64,000 bases of DNA, taken from the NCBI RefSeq assembly GCF_000330725.2, contig NZ_AMZY02000010.1:426052-490051 (forward strand). The letters are read 5' to 3'. Under the pieces are notes generated by a model. It was not told the DNA's origin. It searched no databases and worked only from the letters and a program-made list of their open reading frames with translations. The translations under genes and the position numbers were made by a program. Shown piece after piece: positions 52,062 through 61,975 of the stretch. The DNA comes from Mariniradius saccharolyticus AK6. Its GTDB lineage: Bacteria; Bacteroidota; Bacteroidia; Cytophagales; Cyclobacteriaceae. Numbering within the stretch: position 1 is the stretch's first letter; each line of letters opens with the position of its first letter.

Positions 52062-53931
52062 TAGCGACCAACAATGTCTCTTCATCAGCGATGATCGCCT
52101 TTTCCAATTTCACAAGCTCTTGCTCATGAGGAAGATTGGACTCTGGAGTCGCAGACAAAGGCACAGTTTGAGGAATGAAATCTTCCGGCGCTCCTGGCTT
52201 TGAATAATCATAAGGCCATCTGTACACCGCTGGGATCTCTCCCGGCCAGTTACCATGACCCGGATGCAAAGGCGTAGTCCACTCAAGTGTGTTGGATCTC
52301 CACGGATTCAAGGATGCCACACGGCCTCTGTACATGGAATAGAAGAAGTTGAACAAGAATATCAATTGGGCGGCAAATGTTACGATAGCCGCAGCAGACA
52401 CAAACATGTTCAAATCTGTGTACATATTGGAAAACTCAAAGTTTGTCCAAGTGTAGTACCTTCTTGGGAACCCGGCAATTCCGATATAGTGCATCGGGAA
52501 AAACACCATGTACACTCCGATAAATGTCAACCAGAAATGCACATACCCTAGCCTCGCATCCATCATCCTTCCAAACATCTTGGGGAACCAGTGGTAAACA
52601 CCAGCCATAAGACCAAAGAAGGATGCCGAACCCATCACGAGGTGGAAGTGTGCCACCACGAAATAGGTGTCATGAAGTTGAATATCAATAGCCGAGTTTC
52701 CTAGGAAAATACCAGTCAAACCACCTGAAATGAAGAATGATACCAAGCCAATAGAGAACAACATACCCGGCGTAAAGATCAGATTACCCCTCCACAGCGT
52801 TGTGAGGTAGTTAAACACCTTCACCGCAGACGGAATCGCAATAATCAAGGTAAGGAACATGAAGATCGATCCAAGGAACGGATTCATTCCAGAAACGAAC
52901 ATGTGGTGCGCCCATACAATGAATGAGAGGATCGTGATACCCAACATGGAAATCACCATTGCCTTGTATCCAAATATTGGCTTGCGTGAATTGGTTGCAA
53001 TAATTTCGGATGTGATGCCCAATGCAGGCAACAAAACAATGTATACTTCAGGGTGTCCGAGGAACCAGAACAAATGCTGGTAAAGCACAGGACTACCGCC
53101 AGTATTAGGCAAAGGTTCGCCACCGATGTAGATATCGGAGAGATAAAAGCTCGTACCAAAACTCCTGTCAAACACCAAAAGCAGCGCAGCTGAAAACAGC
53201 ACAGGGAAAGAAAGAAGCCCAATTACCGCCGTAAGGAAAAACGCCCAAATCGTCAACGGTAGTCTGGAGAACGACATACCTTTAGTCCTCAGGTTAATTA
53301 CCGTGGTGATATAGTTGATACCGCCCAAAAGAGAAGAGGCTATGAAACATGTCATCGCAATCAACCACAAGGTCATACCCAATCCTGAACCAGGAATGGC
53401 CTGCTCCAAAGCAGATAAAGGAGGATAAACAACCCATCCACCAGCAGCTGGACCAGTCTCAATGAAGAGGGAAACGAACATAATCACACTGGACAAAAAG
53501 AAAAACCAGTATGACAACATATTCATAAATCCAGACGCCATATCCCGGGCACCAATCTGGAGGGGAATCAAGAAGTTGGAGAATGTACCACTCAGGCCAG
53601 CTGTCAACACAAAGAATACCATGATGGTACCGTGCATTGTAACCAGAGCCAAATAGAAGTCTGGGTCAAGCTTTCCCTCTGCAGTAATCCATCCACCCAA
53701 GATCGGTTTCAAGAATTCCAATTGCATGTCAGGGAAACCCAATTGAAGTCTGAAAATTACTGACAACAAACCACCAATGATTGCCCAAAAGATACCTGTG
53801 ATCAGAAACTGCTTTCCGATCATTTTGTGATCCTGGGTGAAGATATATTTGGTGATAAAATTATCATGATGCTCATGCTCATGGTGATCATGGGCCGTAG
53901 CGCTGTGGGAAGCTGTATGAGCTGTTGCCAT
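52042..53931 (-). CDS. Cytochrome c oxidase subunit I (A1-type)
   Basis: 629 residues, 12 or more membrane segments. The binuclear-centre motif FWFLGHPEVYIVLLPALG carries the CuB-ligand His, the Glu of the D channel and the cross-linking Tyr; HH pair WAHHMFVSG and the heme ligands in HDTYFVVAHFHLVMG follow. The N-terminus is His-rich (ATAHDHHEHEHHDNF), perhaps for copper. It reduces oxygen to water and pumps protons. It starts 17 bases after subunit II. Confidence 0.97.
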   Translation of the reverse strand: MATAHTASHSATAHDHHEHEHHDNFITKYIFTQDHKMIGKQFLITGIFWAIIGGLLSVIFRLQLGFPDMQLEFLKPILGGWITAEGKLDPDFYLALVTMHGTIMVFFVLTAGLSGTFSNFLIPLQIGARDMASGFMNMLSYWFFFLSSVIMFVSLFIETGPAAGGWVVYPPLSALEQAIPGSGLGMTLWLIAMTCFIASSLLGGINYITTVINLRTKGMSFSRLPLTIWAFFLTAVIGLLSFPVLFSAALLLVFDRSFGTSFYLSDIYIGGEPLPNTGGSPVLYQHLFWFLGHPEVYIVLLPALGITSEIIATNSRKPIFGYKAMVISMLGITILSFIVWAHHMFVSGMNPFLGSIFMFLTLIIAIPSAVKVFNYLTTLWRGNLIFTPGMLFSIGLVSFFISGGLTGIFLGNSAIDIQLHDTYFVVAHFHLVMGSASFFGLMAGVYHWFPKMFGRMMDARLGYVHFWLTFIGVYMVFFPMHYIGIAGFPRRYYTWTNFEFSNMYTDLNMFVSAAAIVTFAAQLIFLFNFFYSMYRGRVASLNPWRSNTLEWTTPLHPGHGNWPGEIPAVYRWPYDYSKPGAPEDFIPQTVPLSATPESNLPHEQELVKLEKAIIADEETLLVANESKAS

Positions 53932-53948
53932 AATATTTGATAATTGTT

Positions 53949-54983
53949 TTACTTGTACTCGCTAATGGTAATATCAGCCAATTCTTTCACATCGGCAGGA
54001 AGATTCTCTACCAATGCAGGATTAATGACTATATAGGGTCTCTGCTCGGCCAACCACTTTCTGTATTCGGCAGGCTCAACAACATTGATTACTCTTTTCA
54101 TGGAAAAGTGTCCTCTTCCGCAGATCTCGGTGCAGGCAATTTCGAATTCAAACTCAGGGTCGTTCAACTCCGCCCTCATTTCTTCCGTTGTCTTGTTGGC
54201 AACAAACCAAAACTTAGTCGGCATACCTGGCACAGCATCCATTTTCAACCTCATGTGTGGGGCGAAAACCGAGTGAAGCACGTCACGGGCACGGATTCTA
54301 AACAGAACCGGCTCGCCTTTCGGGATCACGACAACTGGGGAAGAGAAATCATCCAACGCATTCTTGTCTGTAAAGTCAACACCCGAAACGTTAGATGCCG
54401 TGGTTAGGCGAAAATCATTTGCACCCAGTACGTTATCTACGCCAGGATATCTTACTTCCCAAGCAAACTGATACCCCATCAACTCGACAATATGGGCATT
54501 CTCCGGGGCAGGCCTTGTGATATCGGACCAAGCTCTCCACCCACCGATCACCAACAATGCCAAAACGATCGCTGGTACCACAGTCCAGATAACCTCCAAC
54601 TTGTTATTGTCAGGATAAAATGCAGCCTGTTTGTTTTCTTGGTATCTGTATTTGTAAGGGAACCAGAACAATAGGATATGGGTGACAATGAAGATGAACC
54701 CAGTGACCGCCATGGTAATCCAGAACAACTGGTCCGTGACTGCACCGTGTTCCGAGGCAAGCGGTGGATTATAGTTGTCAAATTCCTTGATGGAGTACCA
54801 AAACATCAAGGCACCACCACCGATCAAGAACAAGAGGAACATGATGGCGTTTACCTTGTTGCTTCCAGAAGCAACCTTCTTATCACTGCCTTTGACGACA
54901 GACACAAGCGTCTGAATCCTGTACACCATCCAAATAATGGACAACAACAAGAGAACACCTACCGCAATTAGAAATCCGTACAT
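53949..54983 (-). CDS. Cytochrome c oxidase subunit II
   Basis: 344 residues: three membrane segments (an extra N-terminal one precedes the usual hairpin) and a periplasmic cupredoxin domain with the CuA site: His in VLHSVFAPHMRLKMDAVPGM and the motif CTEICGRGHFSM. No heme-binding CxxCH, so it is aa3-like rather than caa3. Electrons reach it from the Act complex or a cytochrome c. It follows actF by 21 bases. Confidence 0.96.
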   Translation of the reverse strand: MYGFLIAVGVLLLLSIIWMVYRIQTLVSVVKGSDKKVASGSNKVNAIMFLLFLIGGGALMFWYSIKEFDNYNPPLASEHGAVTDQLFWITMAVTGFIFIVTHILLFWFPYKYRYQENKQAAFYPDNNKLEVIWTVVPAIVLALLVIGGWRAWSDITRPAPENAHIVELMGYQFAWEVRYPGVDNVLGANDFRLTTASNVSGVDFTDKNALDDFSSPVVVIPKGEPVLFRIRARDVLHSVFAPHMRLKMDAVPGMPTKFWFVANKTTEEMRAELNDPEFEFEIACTEICGRGHFSMKRVINVVEPAEYRKWLAEQRPYIVINPALVENLPADVKELADITISEYK

Positions 54984-55004
54984 AAACTTAGATTTTTCGG
55001 ATAA

Positions 55005-56303
55005 TTAAATATGATGATGATAACTTTCTTCCAACATCGGATGATTTTTTGGAACAAGATTCTGTTTAGCCAAATTGTTCAGCACCACATAAGCAACCAC
55101 CGAACCATAAACCAACAGCATACCGATTTCCATCAAACCAAATCCACCGTTATGCCCCAAGGTACCCGGCTGAACCATCAGGAAGAAGTCGAACCAATGC
55201 CCCAAGATAATCAAGAAACAAACGACTTTGAGGAAGATCGTATGCCTTTTTGCATCCCTAGTCATCAAAACCAAGAATGGAAGGAAGAAGTTTAAGACCA
55301 GGTTTACAATAATAAACGGGCTGTACACGTCACTTTGCAGCCTCTCCACAAAGTAAACAGACTCTTCAGGAATGTTGGCATAATAGATCAACAAGAACTG
55401 CGAAAACCAGATGTAGGTCCAGAAAACAGAGAAAGCGAATACGAATTTTCCAAGATCATGGATATGGTTTTCATTGACCATCGGAAGGTAACCGTTGTCC
55501 TTTAGGAACACAACCACCAAAGTGATCGATGCCAAACCCGCCACGAACCAAGAAGCAAATACATACCAACCAAACATCGTGGAGAACCAGTGTGTGTCGA
55601 TCGACATCACCCAATCCCATGCAGACACAGAGGAAGATACTGCAAAAAACACCAGGAATAAAGCGGACCAAGTCCTCATTCTTCTCCAATATTCTGTACC
55701 TCCATTGAGGTCTTCCGCATAAGAAAGGGACCGAAGCTTGTTGAAAAAGAACACCCAAAAGCCAAAGAAGATAACCATCCTCGCAATGAAGAAAATCGGA
55801 AAGGATCCTTTTGCCAATGGCCAAAAGAAGAAATTGCCTTTTCCATCGATTATCTTGTCATATTCTGGGTGGTTTGGATCAAACAACTCAGGATGCGTCC
55901 AATGGAAGAATTGGTGTGTGACCAAGAAAAACAGACCCGTGCCAATCATCATGATTGCCGCAAACGGAAGCCAATACCCAAATGACAACGGAATCCTCAA
56001 AACAGGTGCTGACCAACCTGCCTGTGCCGCGTATTGAATTGCAAAGAAGAACACACCAATCACTGCGATTCCAGTAAAATAGACATTGTTGATCCAAAGG
56101 TTGGCAAACAGCCTTTGATACCAATGAAAGGCGTGCGCACCGGTTTCTCCCCCATGATCATGGCTACCTCCAAACATGGCGAGCACTATACCCGCTCCAA
56201 GGATGACAGCACCAATCACCAACACTGTCATGATCGATTTCTTTACACCCGCAGAAAAATCGAATCTCTGATCCAAATTATAATGTGTAGAACCGTGTCC
56301 CAT
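55005..56303 (-). CDS. actF: Alternative complex III subunit F (quinol:cytochrome c oxidoreductase membrane subunit)
   Basis: 432 residues from the ATG at 56303, ten membrane segments with loops such as FHWYQRLFANLWINNVYFTG and WDWVMSIDTHWFSTMFGWYV. ActF is a truncated NrfD-like subunit of the complex and probably contributes the proton path. A frame extending upstream to 56351 would lie within actE. It begins 2 bases after the actE stop. Confidence 0.93.
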   Translation of the reverse strand: MGHGSTHYNLDQRFDFSAGVKKSIMTVLVIGAVILGAGIVLAMFGGSHDHGGETGAHAFHWYQRLFANLWINNVYFTGIAVIGVFFFAIQYAAQAGWSAPVLRIPLSFGYWLPFAAIMMIGTGLFFLVTHQFFHWTHPELFDPNHPEYDKIIDGKGNFFFWPLAKGSFPIFFIARMVIFFGFWVFFFNKLRSLSYAEDLNGGTEYWRRMRTWSALFLVFFAVSSSVSAWDWVMSIDTHWFSTMFGWYVFASWFVAGLASITLVVVFLKDNGYLPMVNENHIHDLGKFVFAFSVFWTYIWFSQFLLIYYANIPEESVYFVERLQSDVYSPFIIVNLVLNFFLPFLVLMTRDAKRHTIFLKVVCFLIILGHWFDFFLMVQPGTLGHNGGFGLMEIGMLLVYGSVVAYVVLNNLAKQNLVPKNHPMLEESYHHHI

Positions 56304-56305
56304 GA

Positions 56306-56932
56306 TTATTGCTTCTGAATTTCTTGTTTGACATAGTGGACAATTTTCCAAATACGCTCTTGTGGAATCTGCGAGCCGTGAGCGCCCATCCTACCCTTTC
56401 CTTTCATGATCACATGGAAAATGTGTCCTTCAGGAAGATTGATGTAGGCGCCACCCTTCAAATTAGCAACACCACCTACTACCAGGCCGGCTTTTCCGTC
56501 CCCTTCGCCATTGGCACCGTGACAGGCTATACAATACTGGTTGTAAAGTACTTTCCCTTGAGCCAATACGTCCGGCGTCAAAGCGACAGGATTTGGAATC
56601 TTGGCCGCCTCCTCGAGTTCAAATGCTTTCAAGCGGTAAGGCAAAGAACCATCTTTGGTCCTAGGAACAGTGTTCGCAACCGGCTCCCTCATGTTCATCT
56701 TGTGAGGGTTGTTGATGTTGCTATTGTAAAACTCTCCCTTTCCGTCTTCACGGTTTGATAACCAACTGCCCTCCTGCTCATTATCAATCTGAGTAAGGGG
56801 TTCGTAGGCTACCGAATTGTACATTTGGGGAGCATACTCATACCCAGGGTTATCTGCCCCTGCCCCACATGAGGAAAGCCCGTAGGCTATACCGATCATC
56901 GTAAGTGCGTATATGTAATTCTGTATTTTCAT
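56306..56932 (-). CDS. actE: Alternative complex III subunit E (mono-heme cytochrome c lipoprotein)
   Basis: 208 residues: a lipoprotein signal with lipobox region GLSSC (then GAGADNPGYEY), and a C-terminal cytochrome c domain with heme site CIACH in VLYNQYCIACHGANGEGDGK and a distal Met in KGKGRMGAHGSQIP. It carries electrons from ActA/B toward the oxidase. Placed between actD and actF with 2-6 base gaps. Confidence 0.94.
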   Translation of the reverse strand: MKIQNYIYALTMIGIAYGLSSCGAGADNPGYEYAPQMYNSVAYEPLTQIDNEQEGSWLSNREDGKGEFYNSNINNPHKMNMREPVANTVPRTKDGSLPYRLKAFELEEAAKIPNPVALTPDVLAQGKVLYNQYCIACHGANGEGDGKAGLVVGGVANLKGGAYINLPEGHIFHVIMKGKGRMGAHGSQIPQERIWKIVHYVKQEIQKQ

Positions 56933-56938
56933 AATCTC

Positions 56939-57469
56939 CTATTCAAAGCTTTTCTTGTTGACTTCACTAGCACCCGAAGCTTTCAATACCTCCGAAACCT
57001 TAGATTCACCAATTGCTGTATTGACTGCAAGGTCGATCGCCATCACGTGCTTGTCATCAGTAATCCGAAGGTCGAAAATCCTGGGATTGGCCCAAGGCTT
57101 GAGGTTACTCGCAACCATGAACACACCAACCATTCCAAACGCCGCCAAAAGTACAGTCATTTCAAAGGTTACCGGCACGAAGTCTGGTACAGCAGCGTAG
57201 TCCTTGCCACCGATAATCATTGGCCAGTCAAATTTCATCATGTAAAACTGCATGGTCAATGCCAAAGAAGTACCCAGCAAGCCGAACAAAAATGCTGCAA
57301 TCGGTAACCGGCTTCTTTTATAACCAAGGACATCATCGATTCCATGAACAGGAAAGGGTGAGTAGACCTCGTGGATCTTCACTCCACTTTCCCTGACTTT
57401 TACTATCGCATCCAACAAAACATCCTCGTCTTCAAACACCCCGAGGATAAAATTCTTATCTCTTTCCAT
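56939..57469 (-). CDS. actD: Alternative complex III subunit D (DUF3341)
   Basis: 176 residues with two central membrane segments (PIAAFLFGLLGTSLALTMQF and FEMTVLLAAFGMVGVFMVAS) and a cytoplasmic part starting NFILGVFEDEDVLLDAIVKV. DUF3341 is the ActD family; the protein interacts with ActC and ActF. It is 4 bases after actC. Confidence 0.93.
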   Translation of the reverse strand: MERDKNFILGVFEDEDVLLDAIVKVRESGVKIHEVYSPFPVHGIDDVLGYKRSRLPIAAFLFGLLGTSLALTMQFYMMKFDWPMIIGGKDYAAVPDFVPVTFEMTVLLAAFGMVGVFMVASNLKPWANPRIFDLRITDDKHVMAIDLAVNTAIGESKVSEVLKASGASEVNKKSFE

Positions 57470-57473
57470 TCGT

Positions 57474-58838
57474 CTATTTGGTTACTTTTTCTGAAGAGGA
57501 TTTTACGATCGATTTAACTTCAGCCATGTTGATCACCGGGAAAAACTTCGCAAACAGGAAGAAAAGTGTGAAGAACAGACCGAAAGTGAAGAAATAAACA
57601 CCGACATCAGCCCATGTTGGATAAAACATCACCCACGAAGATGGAAGATAATCCCGGTGAAGCGATGTCACGATGATCACGAACCGTTCAAACCACATTC
57701 CAATGTTTACAACAAGGGACAGAAGGAACGTTGCAACAATTGATGTCCTAATTTTCTTGAACCAGAAAAGCTGAGGAGAGATCACGTTACATGTCATCAT
57801 AGACCAATATGCCCACCAATAAGGGCCAAACATCCTGTTGATGAATGCATATTGCTCAGCTGCAACACCAGAATACCATGCAATGAAGAATTCAGTGATA
57901 TAGGCGATACCAACGATCGAACCGGTGATAATGATTACGATATTCATCAGCTCAATGTGGCCGATTGTGATGTAGTCTTCAAGCTTGTAAACTTTTCTCG
58001 TTACAATCATCAAGGTCAACACCATTGCAAATCCAGAGAAAATCGCTCCGGCCACAAAGTAGGGAGGAAAGATTGTTGTATGCCATCCAGGTATCACCGA
58101 AGTAGCAAAGTCGAATGATACGATAGTGTGAACTGAAAGTACCAATGGAGTCGCCAAACCAGCCAAAATCAACGCAACGGATTCATAACGGCTCCAAGTC
58201 TTGGCAGCACCGTCCCACCCAAAGGACAATGCTCCATATATCGTTTTTCTTATTCCGGTAGCCCTGTCCCTGATTGTAGCAAAGTCTGGAATAAGACCTA
58301 TGTACCAAAACACCAACGATACAGAAAAATAAGTCGAGATCGCAAACACGTCCCACAAAAGGGGCGAGTTAAAATTTACCCAAAGCGAACCGAAAGTATT
58401 TGGCAGCGGCAATGCCCAATATGCACCCAACCATGGACGACCCATGTGGATTACGGGGAACATAGCTGCGCAAATGACAGCAAAAATTGTCATTGCCTCA
58501 GCGGCCCTGTTAATTGCCATCCGCCATTTTTGTCTGAATAGCAACAATACCGCTGAAATAAGAGTACCTGCGTGACCAATACCGACCCACCATACGAAGT
58601 TGGTGATATCCCAGGCCCAACCGACAGTTTTGTTGAGGCCCCACATTCCGATACCCTCCCAAAGTGTGGCTGCCAAGGCTACAAAACCAAGACCTAAAGC
58701 ACCGACGGATACCAAAAATGCGAGAAGCCACTGCATATTCGGCTTGGTCTCCACATGACGGGAGATGTCCTGCGTGACATCCTTAAGGGTTTTTCCGCCG
58801 GTAATCAGCGGTTCGCGTACAGATGAAGTAACCTGCAT
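57474..58838 (-). CDS. actC: Alternative complex III subunit C (NrfD-like quinol-binding membrane subunit)
   Basis: 454 residues, ten membrane segments of the NrfD/PsrC family, including [20 protein letters not shown] (conserved His) and [15 protein letters not shown], and [20 protein letters not shown]. It holds the quinol site facing the periplasm. It lies 16 bases after actB. Confidence 0.95.
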   Translation of the reverse strand: MQVTSSVREPLITGGKTLKDVTQDISRHVETKPNMQWLLAFLVSVGALGLGFVALAATLWEGIGMWGLNKTVGWAWDITNFVWWVGIGHAGTLISAVLLLFRQKWRMAINRAAEAMTIFAVICAAMFPVIHMGRPWLGAYWALPLPNTFGSLWVNFNSPLLWDVFAISTYFSVSLVFWYIGLIPDFATIRDRATGIRKTIYGALSFGWDGAAKTWSRYESVALILAGLATPLVLSVHTIVSFDFATSVIPGWHTTIFPPYFVAGAIFSGFAMVLTLMIVTRKVYKLEDYITIGHIELMNIVIIITGSIVGIAYITEFFIAWYSGVAAEQYAFINRMFGPYWWAYWSMMTCNVISPQLFWFKKIRTSIVATFLLSLVVNIGMWFERFVIIVTSLHRDYLPSSWVMFYPTWADVGVYFFTFGLFFTLFFLFAKFFPVINMAEVKSIVKSSSEKVTK

Positions 58839-58854
58839 ATCTTAAAATTTAAAT

Positions 58855-61800
58855 TTATGCTTCTGATTTTTCTTTATTCCTGATCTTTGTGAAATACCAC
58901 ACGTTCGGACTCACATTGACTTCCTCCAATACGTGGTAGGCTCTTTCTTCATTGACCTCTTTGAGAGCAGATGTGGTATCCTCCTTGATCTGCAGCAATT
59001 GGGTAATCTTGCTGGCTGGATCGTTCATGTCCCCAAACACGATGGCCTCGGTTGGACATGCGGTCTGACAGGCCATTTTGATCTCACCGTCCTGGACTTT
59101 TCTACCTTCTCTCTTCGCGGTGAGTTTTCCAGCCTGTATCCGCTGCACGCACATGGAGCATTTTTCAATCACCCCTCTTGCCCTTACAGTTACGTCTGGA
59201 TTGAGTACCATTTTGCCCATGTCGTCGTTTTGGGCAATGTTCACAGCCGCAAAATCCTTATTATCATGGTACTTGAACCAATTGAACCTTCTTACTTTAT
59301 ATGGACAGTTGTTGGCACAATATCTAGTACCGATACACCTGTTGTAGGTCATTTGGTTGAGACCCTCAGAAGAGTGGGTGGTGGCAGCAACTGGACACAC
59401 AGTCTCGCATGGAGCATTGTTACAGTGCTGGCACATCATTGGCTGGAATGTAACCTCAGGGTTTTCAGCCGCTTGTTCGAGCTCCTTGTTGGTGGTCGCT
59501 TCTTTTGGTGAAGAATAGTACCTGTCTATTCTAATCCAAGCCATTTCCCTTCTATTGAGCACCTCCTGTTTTCCAACAATAGCGACGTTGTTCTCCACCT
59601 GGCAAGCAACTGTGCAAGCACCGCAGCCGATGCAGGAGTTCATGTCAATTGCCAATCCCCAATGGTGCTGGCTATACTTGTGTCCACTCCAAAGTGATAT
59701 CTTGGAGGGTTTCACAAACTCACCTTCTTTGTAGATTTTCGGATGATACCTGCCTGCGGATGCATTCTCCTTGTACTCTCCCAAGGTAGCTTCCTGGATT
59801 ACAAACTCCCTACCCATGTATGTCTGGTGGGTCTGGGTTTGTGCAATCTTATAGACATCCGAAGTTAGCTCCACTGACACACCGTCTGTGACATCATAGT
59901 TTACAAAGCCATTTGCCGAGTTCAACAAGTCGTAGGCATTTACACCCAGGCCGTTCGCAACTCTTCCAGCTTTTGATCTTCCATAACCCAAAGCCAAGCC
60001 TACGGTGCCATACGCCTGACCAGGCTGAACAAGCACAGGAACGATCAACGACTTTCCACCTACAGTTACTTTGGCCTTCCTGGTGGCACCTTCCACCATT
60101 TTCAATCCATTTTCATTGGCCCATTTCTGTGAAACTGTCAGGTAGTTGTCCCAAGTCACCTTGGAGATTGGATCTGACATTTCTTGAAGCCAAGGGTTGT
60201 TGGCAAAAGTACCATTGCCTATGCCGACTTTTGTATAAACCGCGAGTTCAGTTCCAGCATTATCAGCTTTGTAGCTTTTAGAAATCGCCGCAGCTGCCGA
60301 AGCAACATCAGAATTTCCAACTATTGCCGCCGATTCAGAAGGAATAGAATAAACGCCATTGAAAAGCGATCTATCCCAAAATTCCTGTGCAGATGTCACT
60401 GCAGTTTGGGTTCCGATTAGGCTTGCATTCCAGTTAGCTTGTAGGAAATCATAGAAACTAGTCTCAACTCCCGCCCATTTCAAAAAAGACTCTTGTGCTT
60501 GACGGGTATCAAACAGTGGGGAAATAGTTGGCTGCGCCAAGCTGAATTCTCCTTTTCTTGGGTTAAAGTCGTTCCAAGATTCCAAGAAATGGTGATCCGG
60601 CGCGACATACTGTACCAAAGAGGCTGTTTCATCCAATGTACCATTCGTAGCAAGGGAGAATTTTGCTTTAGCTATTCCTTCGGCAATTTCCGATCCCCTT
60701 GGGTGGTCGTATACCGGATTACAGTTATAGAATATCACTCCACCAATAGTTCCCGACTTCAATTCGGAAACGAATTGATTCATGCGGGCATCATTTCCCT
60801 TCCTGAAATTAGATGGTTTTGAAAAATCAACAGAAACTCCGTTGTTGCCCAACAGGTCATTGATTGCGTTTATTACGACTTGTACGTTCGGATCATTTGA
60901 ACCCGATACCACGATGGATTTTCCTTCATTTGCCAACAACTCCTTTGCTGCCTGATCCAAATAGGCAACCTCCACTGCAGGCGCAGAAACGGTCAAACCG
61001 CCCTTTGCTTTTGCAATTGCATTGTATAAGGACAAAACGGCTAGTCCGCTTTGGGATGGTCGGATAGGTGTACGGTAGTCCGCATTGGCACCAGTAAGGG
61101 AAAGATTGGACTCAAATTGGAAATGCCGGGACATCGCCGGCTTCGCCTTGGAAATCTTCCTGCCCTGCGCATATTGTTTTGCAAATTCCGTCGGAGAGAT
61201 CCATGTTCCCAAGAAGTCCGCTCCAAAACTCACGATTACGTTGGCTTTTGAAAAATCATAGGTCGGCAAAATCGCTTGGCCATAAGTACTCTCGGCCGCT
61301 TTGGTGATGCCGTAGTTTGAAACAGGATCGTAGGTGATCACCTCGGCATTACCATAGAAAGTAGCAAATTGCTGAAGCGCTTTTTCTGTTGAGGGTGACA
61401 AGATTGTATTGGATACGATCTTTACAACCCCCGCAGTTGGTAACTTGGACTTTACCGCTCCATCCAATGTCGCCCAATCAGACTTCTGCCCGTTTACATG
61501 GGGCCCTGCCAAGCGCTGTTTGTCATAAAGTGAAAGCACGGAGGCTTCCACAATCGCACTGATACCGCCTTTATTTATTGGAGAAAGTTCATTTCCATCG
61601 ATCTTGATGGGACGGCCTTCTCTCGTCTTGACGACAATAGATGCGTAGTCACCTCCCGATGCAAAGGTGGACGCATAGTAATTTGGAATAGAAGGGTTGA
61701 CGTCTACAGGTTTGTTGACATAAGGAATAGCCTTTCTAACCGGAGCCTCACAGGCAGCCAATGAAGCTGCTGCCAAGCTGAATCCCATCAACTTCAGGAA

Positions 61801-61938
61801 ATCCCTCCTCGACGAACCTTCTTCACTACCGTTTACAGGCAGATAATCAGGAAACTCTCTCTCGGCATTCTTGACAAACTCAGAATCGTTTGTCAGCTGC
61901 TCCAAACCTTTCCAATAGGTCTTTTTATTTTCTTTCAT
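58855..61938 (-). CDS. actB: Alternative complex III subunit B (molybdopterin-like domain fused to iron-sulfur domain)
   Basis: 1027 residues. A TAT-type signal SRRDFLKLMGFSLAAAS near 43-60 with a following Cys (LAACEAP) possibly lipidated. The first two thirds resemble a molybdopterin oxidoreductase without cofactor. The last third is a four-cluster ferredoxin domain: CIGCGACTVACQVENN, then CQHCNNAPCETVCPVAAT, then CIGTRYCANNCPYKVRRFNW, then CSMC and CQTACPTEAI. It passes electrons from the quinol site to the cytochromes. Nfu at 18996 may serve its maturation. Confidence 0.95.
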   Translation of the reverse strand: MKENKKTYWKGLEQLTNDSEFVKNAEREFPDYLPVNGSEEGSSRRDFLKLMGFSLAAASLAACEAPVRKAIPYVNKPVDVNPSIPNYYASTFASGGDYASIVVKTREGRPIKIDGNELSPINKGGISAIVEASVLSLYDKQRLAGPHVNGQKSDWATLDGAVKSKLPTAGVVKIVSNTILSPSTEKALQQFATFYGNAEVITYDPVSNYGITKAAESTYGQAILPTYDFSKANVIVSFGADFLGTWISPTEFAKQYAQGRKISKAKPAMSRHFQFESNLSLTGANADYRTPIRPSQSGLAVLSLYNAIAKAKGGLTVSAPAVEVAYLDQAAKELLANEGKSIVVSGSNDPNVQVVINAINDLLGNNGVSVDFSKPSNFRKGNDARMNQFVSELKSGTIGGVIFYNCNPVYDHPRGSEIAEGIAKAKFSLATNGTLDETASLVQYVAPDHHFLESWNDFNPRKGEFSLAQPTISPLFDTRQAQESFLKWAGVETSFYDFLQANWNASLIGTQTAVTSAQEFWDRSLFNGVYSIPSESAAIVGNSDVASAAAAISKSYKADNAGTELAVYTKVGIGNGTFANNPWLQEMSDPISKVTWDNYLTVSQKWANENGLKMVEGATRKAKVTVGGKSLIVPVLVQPGQAYGTVGLALGYGRSKAGRVANGLGVNAYDLLNSANGFVNYDVTDGVSVELTSDVYKIAQTQTHQTYMGREFVIQEATLGEYKENASAGRYHPKIYKEGEFVKPSKISLWSGHKYSQHHWGLAIDMNSCIGCGACTVACQVENNVAIVGKQEVLNRREMAWIRIDRYYSSPKEATTNKELEQAAENPEVTFQPMMCQHCNNAPCETVCPVAATTHSSEGLNQMTYNRCIGTRYCANNCPYKVRRFNWFKYHDNKDFAAVNIAQNDDMGKMVLNPDVTVRARGVIEKCSMCVQRIQAGKLTAKREGRKVQDGEIKMACQTACPTEAIVFGDMNDPASKITQLLQIKEDTTSALKEVNEERAYHVLEEVNVSPNVWYFTKIRNKEKSEA

Positions 61939-61975
61939 TTTATATCGAAGAAAAGTAAGTTCAGATTAGATATTA